Notes: generated from the letters alone by a model not told the origin. 64,000 bases of DNA from Monoplex corrugatus (GCA_030674185.1 CM060312.1:62901078-62965077); one strand, 5' to 3'; counted from the stretch's first letter, positions 22,730 to 36,598 are shown. A program made the numbers and translations.

Positions 22730-22957
22730 GCTCATATGGACGCTGTTGAAAAATAGTCTGGAATAACCTCAATTTGAACTACAAATTAATTTTCAGATTC
22801 CACCATAATATATTGTAAGGTAAAAACATACTGCTGGATGACTGGTCCCCATGACTATTGTCAATTCCAGACAGGTTCCCTGTCCCACTATGAATTTGTC
22901 TTCTTCAATACATTCTCCATGCTAGAAAAAGATATAAGAGTAATGTGCAGAGTGAAT

Positions 22958-23048
<91 letters not shown>

Positions 23049-26000
23049 CTCTTTACTGTATTGGTATGTAGAACATACATGTATCTGTACTTTAGGCCTG
23101 ATTATCAAGCTGACAAAACCACTACAACACCAAAAACACCACCACATTTATTCGATTAACCTGTCCTCCATCAACCCATTATTTCGTACAGATTTTGGCA
23201 CGTTGAATAAACGGAACTCGTTGCTACTTTTATATTCTTACGACAACAATATGTCTGATTCAACCAGTAAGAATACTTACTGCAACTCATAGCATATCAT
23301 CTGAAGTCAAGTCCTTTGTAGTTGAGACAAGTTCCTTGTTCTAAATCCCTGTTCGTGCCTACAGAGTCAGTCACGGGATTTCATGGATAAGTCATCAGTG
23401 TCCGTGGATGGGGAAGTTGCTTTCAAACATTCTACTTTCCGTGACAAAGGAAATTGTCTGTAATGCTCAGCTGCCCAACTTCTATCAAAAACGAGTCCTG
23501 CTACCTTGAACCAGTAGTACACTATAGTTTCTAAAAGAGAACACTTGAAATTTTGCTGGATAATATTAGTGGTAATGGACAGAACACTTTGGAGGACTGA
23601 GCAAGATCAAAAGAATTATGTTATTATTGTTACTTAGGACAGCATGTTAGAATCCAAAAACATGTTATTATTATTGTTACCTAGGATAATATGTCAGTAT
23701 CCAAACACATCACGTTATTATTGTTACTAAGGACAAAATGTCAGTATTCCAAAACATGTTATTATTGTTACTTACGATATATGTCAGAATCTCTTTCCTG
23801 TTTTGCGTCTTACGATTCTTGATCAGAGGGCAAGTTTTAGCCAAACCAAAACAAAGACTGAAAGGAGAAAAAAAAATCACACCACTACCATGCCATCATC
23901 CATACAGTATTACCATTACCATCATGCCACCTTTCCATCAACACCACTGAAAATAATTAATATTTAAAATGACGAATGCAAAGTAAAATTCTGTCTGGCT
24001 CTGGGAGTCAATTTAGAATTCATTCTTAGTAAATAATGTAGTGCGTGTCTTTACTAACTTGTTATATTTGATGTTTATTACAAGTCATTTTACAATCCAT
24101 CAAACTAAGTTTTACCATCCTGACGTTGAATCATATATCACAAATAAGTGTCTATATTCCTACTTTATATGAATATTATCATGCATAATTATGTTCCTTT
24201 TGACTTCTCGGGGGTCGTCAAACCAGCCAATGAAGGATAAAGTGTCATGTGATGAACAAAAGTCACATGATTTCTTTTCTTGACATTTGGTGATCTTGGT
24301 TTTCAAATTAGGGCATCCATTTCCATTTTCCATTAGAAACAATGTTTATAATTAATAATTTATCACACTGGTCAATAGTCCCAGCAACGTTATCAAAGAC
24401 CAGTAAAGACTCAGGTTCTTGTTCTCATCTGTGCTTGAAAGGTAAAAGTGGAGACACAACTTACTGGTTTTTCTGGCAAGTTGATTCCAGAACAGAGCAG
24501 CAAGAAAAAAAGAGAGTGACTAACATCACTGAGCTACGAAACTGTCCCTTCTGTGCATTTTATGAAAGTAAAATGACATTGTTTGAAAGGCAGATAGCAG
24601 GTATTCATACTCTTATCTTTCACTTAAGAACATTTTGAAATCAAGTTTTTTTTTCGTTCTTTCACGCATTTGATTACATGCAATCCATTTCACACTGTAA
24701 TGGATATAAGTGAAACGTGGGAACTTTATTTAAGCATTTCACATGCACTTTCACAGAACAACAATCACGTAACATGTAATCATCCATGACTCTTCATCAT
24801 CCTCACCACAATATTCCAACAAGTTCTCAAAGAAACTATTTCACAAAATGGATAACAATTAAAAGAGTTAGAAAAACAAGTGAACCACCACCCCACAACA
24901 CCTTGTCAATGTGTTGTATATGATATTGTGTTTTGTTCAAATAACATTATTTGTGCATGTAAGCATAGATACGGAAAACAGTTTCAAATCAACTGGAGCA
25001 AACCAGACATCAATGTCTTTTAATAGCCACTCTCATTATTCGTGACCTGATGTCCTCAGCGACCTTCCAATCCCCTCTCCTGACCATGGTCCATTTCCCT
25101 TGACCAGCCAAGCACACGCTGGCCCAACACAACACCTTGTTTTTTCCCTTGACCACTGCTATCTAAATGAAGGTGGCCCCATATTGGCAACTCTGGGAGG
25201 GATAAGAACGCTCCAACAGGATATTAAAAGCAAGGCAGCAGAGGGGTTTTTGCCATCGTTTCTAGGAAAGCCATCACGCTTCACTGACCTCTGCTTCTTT
25301 CTGACGATACCTTGTGTGTCCTTGGAGACGTGGAAGAACGCTCCGTGCCGGGGCTATGGGAATCTCTTCCACGCCTCTTCCAAGACTCTACTGCTGTCCT
25401 ACACTTTTCTGCCAGGTACAGGACACCGCTGTCAAACAAAAGACAAAGAGTGGGCAGAAATGAAAGGAAGCAATGTAAAGAAAATTCCCCCCACATGAAG
25501 GAAACTGATCACAGGCTGGGCGGGCAATGTGTGGTTAGGAGGGAAAAACCTGTTGGCCCCAAAGCCATCATTTCGTGAGACGGTGTATTTGTCAATTCTC
25601 TCTTCTCGGTGCCTGTGCTTGCGTGCACGTGTGGATTTGTGTCCCCGGGTTTTACGCTCGATTGCACGTGCAAATTTCCCCCCTTGCCACGATTGCTGAA
25701 AAAGGAACGGGAGAGGATTGGAGTGGGTGGATGTTACCCAAGTCATGAGAGACCCCCAAAAATGGCAGTGTTACCTGACTGCTGAGCTGCTGAGAGGCCC
25801 TTTGCTGGGCAGCTAATCTGGGGGCTGTTACAACACGAGAACGGGATTGTTGTCACATCTGTTGACAGACAAACCTCACACAGAGACAATAGACAGTCAC
25901 ATCACGAAACTTACTGTCACGTCTGCGAGTCAAACAATTCTCCAGGTTGCACAAACAGCTCTCTGTAAGATCAACTTTGACAAGGCGGAATGGGCTACTT

Positions 26001-26084
<84 letters not shown>

Positions 26085-26562
26085 AACAACCTAAAATAGG
26101 TGTTTGGGACAAAAAGCACAGAACAACATTCACATCTCTGATCTATAGAAAAAGTCAGTTCCTTTTAGGTTAGATATCAGTTTGAAAATCTGATTTGTTT
26201 TGAGACAGCTTTATCTTTTAAAGGTAGAGTTAAATGTAAAAAAATCCTGAAAGTCGTTTGTTAGTAGACTAAATTAGTATCAAGTAACTGTTTTTCTTCA
26301 TATGACATTGTACTTGTGGCATTTACACATATACTGTCTATTGGGATGCTAGTTCTTTTAGGTCTATCACTACTGTTGGAAAAAAGTCCTTGTGCAGAGA
26401 ATTATCAATTACGCTTCTTGCATAGGCGTTTTGAGATATTGTACCTTACGAAATATTTAAGGCAATGTATTTTTTTTCATTATTTCTTTTCATGTCTATT
26501 CACACAATCATGTGGCTTTGTTTTATTTTAATGTGGACCTATTATATTTCAATCTTGTTTGA

Positions 26563-26726
26563 CCTTTTGACTCCTGCAGACTGTCCACAAGCATCCTGCA
26601 TTGTCAACCCATGCTTTCAAAGCAAAAACGTAACTTTTGACTTCCTCACCAGGAAGCTGGTGGATAGTGTAAGGGAATCAAAGGGTAAAGGTTTTGCAGA
26701 TGGTGAATAGTGTCGGAGTCAGAGGA
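26563..26726. mobile_element. Decayed nested TTAA-MITE in U2
   Basis: Paralogue of 20025-20188, nearly identical to it. The right end shows GGATTAA at the expected TTAA. Confidence 0.7.
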
Positions 26727-26849
26727 TTAATTGTGGTTTATTTGTTTTAGAGCCAGTGCACAGTTTTGCCTGCATTGTTTCGTCGCCTGTAAACATAGTT
26801 TGTCATCAGCCTATTGTTACAACAATGATTTTGGGGTCTAGAGTTCGTT

Positions 26850-27150
26850 CAAGAGGGATTCATCATATTCGGACAATCCCATATACGCTCCACCCAAATC
26901 TGCTAACAGTTGTCTGGCAGATTTCCTGAGCCTGCACAAAAACACTATGTGCTTGCAAGATCTTGAAACGGGGAGTGGGGAAAAGATGGATCTACGAAAC
27001 AGTAAGCTGACATCACCAGAATGATGGAAACATAAAGATGAGGCAGCAAAAAGGCCAGTTTTCACTGTTGCGGGCTGGGATTGAACTTGAGATATCAGAT
27101 CTCCAGTCCATGTCTCTGTCAAAAGAACCAACAAGTCCGCATGACAACAA
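26850..27150 (-). mobile_element. tRNA-type SINE in U2
   Basis: Paralogue of the element at 20310-20610, with the same B-box-like block on the minus strand. Confidence 0.5.
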
Positions 27151-27231
27151 AGATCAATACTAACTAGGATTCATCACCAACAATGAATAGTCAGAAATGG
27201 CGAGCTAGCAGCATGCAGGCGTGGTAGAAAG

Positions 27232-27730
27232 TTATTATTGTTATTGTTTTAAAGTCCAGCTGAATGTAGAGCCATATTAGGGCTATGACCGCTTCAAAAC
27301 ATATAAAACTTTGACGAGAAAAAAAAAAAAAGAAAGAAAATTAAATACACATATCAGTGTCTTAAGGACACCCCTGGCGTTGACCACTCTGTCAATTTAT
27401 CGCACAGAGGATTTAAACACACACACATGAATACAAATGTAAGCATACCTAAGGACACCCAAACATATATAAAAACGGGCATAATTTACCCAAAATCGCC
27501 TCCGCACATCTCACCTCCCTAGAGCCAAAAAATGTATGTAAGGCTTTAATGAACACACACAGGTGAATGGATCAGCAAGGCAGAATATGATAGGTGGAAA
27601 TGACAGAAAGCAAAGGAACAAGGCAGAAACAAAGAGAGTGACAGAAAAGAGGAAATTTCTAGCACAGACTTCCAGAAGGCGGGGATATACTGTTTATACT
27701 GAAAGAGCCCCCGGCATCCCCACGGGGGAG
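27232..27730 (-). mobile_element. Family B retroposon in U2
   Basis: Paralogue of 20695-21198 with several small indels (for example the core reads AGCTGAATGTAGAGCC, lacking CGT). Confidence 0.85.
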
Positions 27731-28399
27731 GTAGAAACAGTGATAGAGGATTGTTTTGGCATACAGAATTGTCCACCATTGACGGTGGACTGTTTCCTTG
27801 TTTGGCATACTGGCTACCAGATTGACTGACCTATGGTTCACTGAGCTACTGACATACATGTTAATTGGCAGACTGATTCTTTCTACCAGAGTCACTTGGG
27901 TGAGAGAGACTACTAGTTGCTGGCCCTGGCACTGCTTCCCTTGATATCTGTACATGTTAGAAAAGTCAAACGTGAATGAAAACATCACAAATATAAGCGA
28001 GAGGGTAACGGTGGATTAGTGGCAAAAGTTTATGAATGTGAGAGGGAGACAGGTGGGGGGGGGGGAGAGAAAGCAAGACAGAGAGGTAGAGAGTCTGAGA
28101 GAGAAAAAAGAGAGAGAGAAGAGAAGAGAGAGAGAGAGAGAGACACAGAGAGAGAGTTCAGACCAGACAGTTCATCCAAAAAGCCATCAGCCCTTGCTGA
28201 AGTGGTCTTTAGAAAGCGTTACTAAGGAAAGAATCAATGACATTAGAGAGCAATAACATTAGAGAGCAGATTACAACTAACAACAAAAATAACAAAATAC
28301 TTATTAGGACACCACAATTTCCCCTTATGCAGACGCTTAAAACAGAACCAACTCGAAATATTTAACTGAGTAACAGAGAGAGAGAGAGAGAGAGAGAGA

Positions 28400-28457
<58 letters not shown>

Positions 28458-28466
28458 CAGAGAGAA

Positions 28467-28499
<33 letters not shown>

Positions 28500-28770
28500 A
28501 GAAACAGCAGACATACAGAGAAGAGAGAGTGACAGAGACACAGAGAGAGAGAGAAGACAGACAGGCATACAGAGAGAGAGAGGGAGGGAGAGAGAGAGAC
28601 AGACAGACATACAGAGAGAGAAAGGAGAGAGAGAGAGAGAAACAGACAGACAGACGTACAGAAAAAGAGAGAGAGAGACAGACAGACAGAATCACAGAGA
28701 GAGGGGGGGGGGGAGAGAGAGAGCGAGCGAGAGAGGGAGAAAGAGAAACAGACAGACAGACGTACACGAA

Positions 28771-28819
<49 letters not shown>

Positions 28820-29473
28820 GAGGTGGGGAGAGGATTAGCCTGAAGAGGCTTCACTGTAGATGAGAAAATTTGACGTATATCTGATGACAGCCAGGGATTT
28901 ACTCGTAGAAAAATAACATCAAATAAATCGTATAGGGAGGAGGAATGGAAGGGAGAATAGAAAAAAATACTCAGAACAGCAAGAGAAAATGCACAGAACG
29001 GCAAACGGACATTGACAGATTCGGAGACCAGTAAGATGATTATAAAACTATTTCAAAGGAAAGCGAGTGTCTTAGAATCCGATACATGATCGATCAGTGA
29101 CATTTTTTTGAGAAATGAGTTTTAAAGGATTGCCCTAAAATATCTCTCAGTCTGTTTCTCTGTCTCTGGTCGTTATTCTGCTCTCTCTCTCTCTCTCTCT
29201 CTCTTGCTCATATGGGCGCTGTTGAAAAATAGTCTGGAATAACCTCAATTTGAACTACAAATTAATTTTCAGATTCCACCATAATATATTGTAAGGTAAA
29301 AACATACTGCTGGATGACTGGTCCCTGTGACTATTGTCATTCCAGACAGGTTCCCTGTCCCACTATGAATTTGTCTTCTTCAATACATTCTCCATGCTCG
29401 AAAAAGATATAAGTGAACGACAAACATTAAAACACATGAGGAGAGGATGAGTTAAGAGTAATGTGCAGAGTGA

Positions 29474-29536
<63 letters not shown>

Positions 29537-31929
29537 GTGTGTGGAGAGTGAGTGAAGGAGAGAGAGAGAGAGAGAGGAACTCTTTACTGTATTGGTATGT
29601 AGAACATACATGTATCTGTACTTTAGGCCTGATTATCAAGCTGACAAAACCACTACAACACCAAAAACACCACCACATTTATTCGATTAACCTGTGCTCC
29701 ATCAACCATTATTTCGTACAGATTTTGGCACGTTGAATAAACGGAACTCGTTGCTACTTTTATATTCTTCGACAACAATATGTCTGATTCAACCAGTAAG
29801 AATACTTACTGCAACTCATAGCATATCATCTGAAGTCAAGTCCTTGTTGTTGAGACAAGCTCCTGAATGTTAATCCCTGTTCGTGCCAACAGATTCAGTC
29901 ATGGGATTTCATGGATCAATCATCAGTGTCCGTGGATGGGGAAGTTGCTTTCAGACATTCTACTTTCCGTGACAAAGGAAATTGTCTGTAATGCTCAGCT
30001 GCCCAACATCTATCAGAAACAAGTCCCACTACCTTGAACTAATAGTAGATTATAGTTTCTGAAAGAGAACACTTGAAAGTTTGCTGGATAGCATTAGTGG
30101 TAATGGACAGTCACTTTGGAGGACTGAGCAAGATCAAAAGAATTATGTTATTATTGTTACTTAGGACAGCATGTTAGAATCCAAAACATGTTATTATTAT
30201 TGTTACTTAGCATAATATGTCAGTACCCAAACACATCACGTTATTATTGTTACTTAAGACAACATGTCAGTATCCAAAAACTATTTCACAAGATGGATAA
30301 CAATTTAAAGGGTTTAGAAAAATAAATGAACCACTGCACAACAGATGTGAATGTGTTGTATGTGATACTGTGTTTTGTTCAAATAATTTGTGCATGTAAG
30401 CACAGATAGAGAAACAGTTTCAAATCAATCGGAACAAACTAGACAGCAATGTCTTTTAATAGCCACTCTCATTATTCGTGACCTGATGTCCTCAGTGACC
30501 TTTCCAATCCTCTCTCCTGACCATGGTTCATTCCCCGTGCCCAGCCAAGCACACACTGGCCCAACACAACACCTTGTTTTTTCCCTTGACCACTGCTATC
30601 TAAATGAAGGTGGCCCCATATTGGCAACTCTGGGAGGGATAAGAACGCTCCAACAGGATATTAAAAGCAAGGCAGCAGAGGGGTTTTTGCCATCGTTTCT
30701 AGGAAAGCCATCACGCTTCACTGACCTCTGCTTCTTTCTGACGATACCTTGTGTGTCCTTGGAGACGTGGAAGAACGCTCCGTGCGGGGGCTATGGGAAT
30801 CTCTTCCACGCCTCTTCCAAGACTCTACTGCTGTCCTACACTTTTCTGCCAGGCACAGGACGCCGCTGTCAAACAAAAGACAAAGAATGGGCAGAAATGA
30901 AAGGAAGCAATGTAAAGAAAATTCCCCCCACATGAAGGAAACTGATCACAGGCTGGGCGGGCAATGTGTGGTTAGGAGGGAAAAACCTGTTGGCCCCAAA
31001 GCCATCATTTCGTGAGACGGTGTATTTGTCAATTCTCTCCTCTCGGTGCCTGTGCTTGCGTGCACGTGTGGATTTGTGTCCCCGGGTTTTACGCTCGATT
31101 GCACGTGCAAATTTCCCCCCTTGCCACGATTGCTAAAAAGGAACGGGGAGAGGACTGGAGTCAGTGGATGTTACCCAAGTCATGAGAGACCCAAAAAACT
31201 GGCAGTGTTACCTGACTGCTGAGCTGCTGAGAGGCCCTTTGTTGGGCGGCTAATCTGGGGGCTGTTACAACACGAGAACGGGATTGTTGTCACATCTGTT
31301 GACAGACAAACCTCACACAGAGACAATAGGCAGTCACATCACGAAACTTTAATGTCACGTCTGCGAGTCCAACAATGCTCCAATTTGCACAAACAGCTCT
31401 CCCAACCAACTACAAGGCGGAATAGGGTATTTATTTTACACAACAGCTGAAATAGTATTTGGGAGAAAAAGCACAAGACAACGTTCACATTTCTGATCTA
31501 TAGAAAAAGTCAGTTCTTTTTAGGTTAAATATCAATTCGACGATCTGATTGGTTTTGAGACAGCTTTATCGTTTAAAAGTAGAGCAAAACGTAAAAAGAA
31601 ATCCTGAAAGTCGTTTATTAGTAGACTAAATTGTTATCGAGTAACTCTCTGTTTTTCTTCATATGACATTGTACTTGTGGCATTTACACATATACTGTAT
31701 ATTGGGATGCTAGTTCTTTAAGGTCTATCACTACTGTTGGAAAGGTCTTTGTTGCAGACAGTTTATCATTAACGCTGCTAGTATAGGCGTTTTGGGATGT
31801 TGTGACCTAAGAAATGTTTAAGATAACGTTAATGTATTTTTGTTCATTATTTCTTTTCATGTTTATTCACACAATCGTGTGATTTTGTTTCATTCTAAAG
31901 TGGACCTATTATATTTCAATCTTGTTTAA

Positions 31930-32110
31930 CCTTTTGACTCCCGCACCCTGTCCACCATCATCCTGTAGTCAACCTATGCTTTCAAAGCAAAAACGTAGCC
32001 CTTTGATTTCCTCACCATGCCCATCAGCGTCCTGCAGGAAGCTGGTGGATAGGGTAAAGGAATCAAAGGGTAAAGGTTTTGCAGTTGGTGAATAGGGTCG
32101 GGAGTCAGGA
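31930..32110. mobile_element. Nested TTAA-MITE in U3
   Basis: Retains TTAA on both sides (31926-31929, 32111-32114), ends CCTTTTGACTCCC / GGGAGTCAGGA, and the palindromic inner arms TCCTGCAGGAAGCTGGTGGA. It is better preserved than the U1 and U2 paralogues. Confidence 0.75.
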
Positions 32111-32178
32111 TTAATAGTGGTTTGTTTGTTTTTGAGCCAATGCACTGTTTTGCCTGCAATGTTTCGTCACCTGTAAGT

Positions 32179-32213
<35 letters not shown>

Positions 32214-32334
32214 GTGTCCGTCTCTGTCTCTTTCTCAATCTCTGACTCTCTCTCTCTCTCTTGCTTTTCCTCCCTTTTCACACCCCCTTGTTATCAGCCT
32301 ATTTTTACAACAATGGTTTTGGGGTTTGGAGTTC

Positions 32335-32645
32335 GTTCAAAAGGGATTCATCACACTCAGACAATCCCATATGCGCTCCACCCAAATCTCCCAGCAATTA
32401 CCTGGCAGATTCCCTGAGACTGCGCAAAACCCTATGCGCTGGCAAGGTCTCGAAATGAGGGAAGAAGGTAAAACATGGACGTATGAAACAGTAAGATGAC
32501 ACCACCAGAATGATGGAAACATTAAGATGAGGTAGCAAACAAGCCAGTTTTCAATGTAGCCAGCTGGCACTGAACTCGAGATATCAGAACTCGAGTCCAT
32601 GTCTCTGTCAAAAGCACTAACCAGCCCGCATGACAACACTGATCA
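32335..32645 (-). mobile_element. tRNA-type SINE in U3
   Basis: The minus strand carries GCGGGCTGGTTAGTGCTTTTG and the B-box-like TCGAGTTCAGTGCC. Paralogue of the U1 and U2 copies. A (CT)n tract lies just upstream at 32179-32265. Confidence 0.5.
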
Positions 32646-32723
32646 ATACTAGATAGGATATCACCGCCAACAACAAACAGCCAGAACTGACGTGCTAGCA
32701 GCATACAGGGCGGTTGTAGAAGC

Positions 32724-33306
32724 AGTTCTTATTGTTATTGTTATTGTTTAAAGCCCAGCTGACTGCGTAGAGCCATATCAGGGATGTAACCGCTTCAAAA
32801 CATACAAAACTTCAACAGGAAAAGAAGAAAAGAAACACAAAGAAAAGAAACTTAAGCACACATACATGTATATACCAATGCGTTCGCGCACATAATCTTA
32901 GGACATGCTCCGGTGTTGACCACGCCGTCCAGTTTATCGCACAGGGGATTTAAAAAAACACTCCTGAATACAAATACAAGCATACCTAAGGACACCAAAA
33001 CATATGTAAAAACGGGCACAAATTACCCAAAATCGCCTCCGCACATCTCACCCTCCTAGAGCCAAAAGTGCACCTAATACATGTACCCCATTATCAATCC
33101 TATGAAACAGTACGAAAGACTTTATCGAACACAGACAGGTGAATGGACCAGCAAGGCAGAAAATGACAGGTAGAAAAGACAGAAAGCAAAGGAACAAGGC
33201 AGAAACAAAGAGAGTGACAGAAAAGAGGAAATTTCTAGCACAGAATTTCCAGAAGGTGGGGATACAGTTTATACTGAAAGAGCCCTTGGCATCCCCACGG
33301 GGGAGG
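32724..33306 (-). mobile_element. Family B retroposon in U3
   Basis: Longer than the U1/U2 paralogues, retaining TGCACCTAATACATGTACCC and TTATCAATCCTATG, which are deleted in U1 and U2. The deletion therefore happened in the U1/U2 common ancestor. Confidence 0.85.
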
Positions 33307-34640
33307 TAGAAACAGTGATAGAGGATTGTTTGGGCATACAGAATTGTCCACCATTGACTGGTGGACTGTTTCGTTGATTGGCATACTGGCTACCCGATTG
33401 ACTGACCTTTGGTTCATTTAGTGACATACACAGATGTTAACTGGCTGACTGATTCTTACTACCACAGTCACCTGGGTGAGAGAGACTACCAGTTGTTGAC
33501 CCTGGCGGTTGACTCCCTTGATTTACTCTGTATATCAAAAACTTAGAAAGCCAATAGTGAATCAAAACATTACAAGCATAAGCGAGAGGGTAAGGGTGGA
33601 TTAGTGGCAAAAGTTTATAAATGTGAAAGGGGGAAAGAGAAAGCAAGAGAGAGAGAGAGAGAGAGAGAGAGTCCACACCAGACAGTTCATCCAAAAGGCC
33701 ATCATGCCCCTGCTGAAGTAATCTTTAATTAAAAAGCGTTACTATCAATGACATCAGAGAACAGATTACAACAACAAAACAACAAACTACTCATTAGGAC
33801 ATCGCAGTTCCCCTTAAGTCAGACGCTTTAAGCAGAAACGAATCGAAATACTTAAGAGAGAGAGAGGGAGAGAGAGACAGAGACAGACAGAGAGAAAGAG
33901 AGAGAGAGACAAAGAGAGAGAGACAGACAGAGAGCGAAACAGACATACAGAGAGAGAGAGAGAGGGAGAGTAGGGGAGAGAGTGAGAGAGAGAGAGAGAG
34001 AGAGTGAGCGAGCGAGCGAGCGAGAGACAGACAGAGGGAGAGAGGGTGAGAGAGGGTGAGAGAGACACAGAGAGAGAGAGAGCGAGAAAGCGAAAGAGAG
34101 AGAGACAGAGAGAGAGAGAAACAGACATACAGAGAGAGAAGAGAGAGAGAGCGGGACAGAGAAACAGACAGATAGACATACAGAGAGAGACAGACAGAGA
34201 GAGAGAGAGAGGGGAGAGAGAGTGAGAAAGAGAGAGAGAGAGAGAAAACAGGGAGACATACAGAAAGAGAGAGAAAGAGAGAGGGAGAGAGAGACAGACA
34301 GAGAAAGAGACGTGGGGGGAAGGGATTAGCCTGAAGAGGCTTCACTGCAGATGAGAAAATTTGATGTATATCTGATGACAGCCAGGGATTTACTCATAGA
34401 AAAATAACATCAAATAAATCGTATTGGGAGTAGGAATGGAAGGGAGAATAGAAAAAAAAATACTCAGAACGGCAACAGAAAATGCACAGAACGGCAAACG
34501 GACATTGACAGATTCAGAGACCAGTAAGATGATTATAAAACTATTTCAAAGGAAAGCGGTTGTCTTAGAATCCGATACATGATCGATCAGTGACATTTTC
34601 TTGAGAAATGAGTTTTAAAGGATTGCCCTAAATATCTGTC

Positions 34641-35081
34641 TGTCTCCCTCTCTCTGTCTGTCCGTCTCTCTCTCTCTCCCCTAGCTGTGTTTCTATCACG
34701 CCTGTCATATTTGTTCCTATGTCGCAGTTCTATAATTGTAAGTGTGCTCAAAGAGTTTTTTAACTTCCTTGATTATGAGCCATGCTACAAATCCGGATGA
34801 CAGGGCGGATAGTAAGAAAGAAAGGAAGAAAAAAAGAACCAAACAAAACAAACAAACAAAACAAGAAAAAACTTTGTTGTTTCCTCACCAGTAACATGTT
34901 ACTTTCTCGATCTCTCTCGCCCTTCTTCCCCCTCTCTCTTTTTTTTTGGTCTCTTTCTCCCTCTCTTTGTCTCTCTCATTCTCTATCTCGCCCCTTCATT
35001 AATTTTTTTATGCTCCTTGCCACAAGGACAAAAATGTCAATGGCAATAAACCATTTTCAGTTTCAGTTTCAGTATCTCGCC

Positions 35082-35176
<95 letters not shown>

Positions 35177-35215
35177 AAAATACATACACACATGTATATA
35201 TATATATATAAGTTC
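34641..35215. repeat. (CT)n and (TA)n cluster with a TTTCAG-repeat retroposon end
   Basis: CT tracts at 34640-34680 and 34905-34990, then CAATAAACCATTTTCAG followed by TTTCAG repeats (35045-35070), which looks like the 3' end of another SINE. About 60 bp of CT and (TA)n up to 35210 follow. Bases 34690-34900 show nothing recognised. Confidence 0.7.
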
Positions 35216-35327
35216 TCAACAGTCTTCCGAAAGAAACTATGAAATGAGGTACCTCTATCTCTCTCTCTGTGTCTGTCTGTCTCTCAGTTGTCAACAGTCT
35301 TCCAAAGGAGACTATGAAATGAGGTAC
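35211..35327. repeat. Short tandem duplication around (CT)n
   Basis: TCAACAGTCTTCC-AAAG-ACTATGAAATGAGGTACC occurs twice (35211-35252 and 35286-35327), separated by CTCTCTGTCTGT. Three differences are visible. Confidence 0.75.
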
Positions 35328-35627
35328 CGCAGGCAAGCAATATGCGTGTAATATACATACAAGGAAGCATGGCAACAAGAGAGATATCGCTAGCAAAAGA
35401 GAACAACAGAACAATATTCTGTAGCAAAAATACCATTATACGATGTTAAATTAATTTGGGAAATGCTATGATTTTGATTCTGCTCGAGAAAACCAGTTCG
35501 TATTTTATGCGGGAAAAAAGTAATTTGTTTCTTTTATTGGACGGAGTAGCAGGGAAGTCTTGCTGGGTTTTTTCCCTCCCAATTTATTTTATTTGTCGTT
35601 TGTTCTTTTGTGGTCTTATATTTGACA

Positions 35628-36176
35628 AGCCCCCCCCCCCCCCACCCCCGTGGGAATTCCGGGGGCTCTTTCAATATAAATAGTATCCCCACCTTCCGGA
35701 AATTCTGTGCTAGAAATTTCCTCTTTTCCGTCACTCTCTTTGTATCTGCCTTTGTTTTCTGTCATTTCTTCCTTTCATTTTCTCCTTGCTGGACCATTCA
35801 CCTGTATGTGTTCGATAAAGTCTTACATGCTTTTTTTTAGGATTTATAATTGGGTACATGTATTAAGGGCATATTTTTGCTCTAGGGAAACGATGTGCGA
35901 AAGCAGTTTTAGGTAAGTTAGGACCGTTTTTGTATATGTTTTGGTGTCTTTAGGTATGCTTAAATTTGTATTCAGGTGTGTTTTCTTAATCCTCTGTGCG
36001 ATAAATTGGACGGAACGGTCAACGCCAGGGGCATGTCCTTAGATTATGTGCGCGAAGGCATTGATATGTGTACTTAATTCCCCCCCCCCCCCCTTAAGTT
36101 CTGTATGTTTTGAAACGGTTATAGCCCTTATATGGCTCTACGCAGTCGGCTGGGGCTTTAAACAACAATAACAACG
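35628..36176 (+). mobile_element. Family B retroposon, sense orientation
   Basis: Starts with a poly-C then CACCCCCGTGGGAATTCCGGG and ends with the core TGGCTCTACGCAGTCGGCTGG and an AACAACAATAAC tail. GACAAG on both sides (35622-35627 and 36175-36180) is a possible short target duplication. Confidence 0.8.
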
Positions 36177-36299
36177 ACAAGGGCCATTTAGCTGTATGTT
36201 TACGCCGGTCTTGTCTGGTTTTATTAAACACGCCTTCTGATTCTGATTCAGGTGCTCGCACTTGTGTTAAATGTTAAATTATCATGAGACAATACAATA

Positions 36300-36470
36300 T
36301 AAATACAATACAAAGCAATACTGTGTAGTGAAGTGCAGTACAGTACAATACAGTGCATTACAGTACAATACAATATATACTATAATACAATGCACAACGG
36401 CACAATATGCTACAATACATCAATATACATCCTTTTCGAATGCATGATACTGCCGATGTATAAACAATCG
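36300..36470. repeat. Degenerate (CAATA)n-like short repeat
   Basis: AATACAATA, CAGTACAGTACAATACAG and similar words recur. Nothing else is recognised in 36181-36470. Confidence 0.6.
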
Positions 36471-36598
36471 AGTGTGTGTGTGTGTATACATGTGTGTGTA
36501 TGTGTGTGTGCGCGCTCGCGTGCAGGCGTCTGTGTGTGTGCAAGCGTGTGTGTGTATGCAAGTGTGTGTGTGTGCGCGCGCGCGCGCGCGTGTTGTGT

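Larger units (their letters stand above)
14330..22745. repeat. U1: tandem segmental unit containing the Tc1-like insertion
   Basis: Starts near TGGATTAACGTAAGTTGAACTACC and ends at the (CT)n before CATATGGACGCTGTTG. Colinear and almost identical to U2 over long stretches (for example 15220-16740 against 23500-25030). Within it: TG/GA microsatellites at 14553-14760, a triplicated TTATTATTGTTAC-type short repeat at 15320-15490, unrecognised sequence 15490-16740, an expanded minisatellite (17718-17960), the Tc1 element, a MITE, a SINE, a family B copy and GA tracts. The ~130-codon frame at 16811-17209 recurs in U2 and U3 only because the DNA is duplicated; U0 breaks it. Confidence 0.9.
22746..29216. 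repeat. U2: tandem segmental unit
   Basis: Direct repeat of U1 without the Tc1 element. Landmarks in order: GTTGAAAAATAGTCTGGAAT (22746), TG/GA microsatellite 22958-23045, the 130-codon duplicated frame at 25100-25498, (AC)n 25986-26080, empty Tc1 site near 26330, MITE 26563-26726, SINE 26850-27150, family B 27232-27730, GA tracts 28058-28820. Divergence from U1 is a few substitutions per kilobase by eye. No gene is recognised in it. Confidence 0.93.
29217..34640. repeat. U3: tandem segmental unit with internal deletion
   Basis: Begins with the same GTTGAAAAATAGTCTGG. It follows U1/U2 to about 30275, then skips about 1.1 kb (corresponding to 15465-16548 of U1) and resumes at CTATTTCACAAGATGGATAAC. 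From about 31360 on it is clearly more diverged than U1 is from U2. It ends around GGATTGCCCTAAATATC (34620-34640), after which homology is lost. It contains the MITE, SINE and family B copies listed separately. No gene is recognised. Confidence 0.9.
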
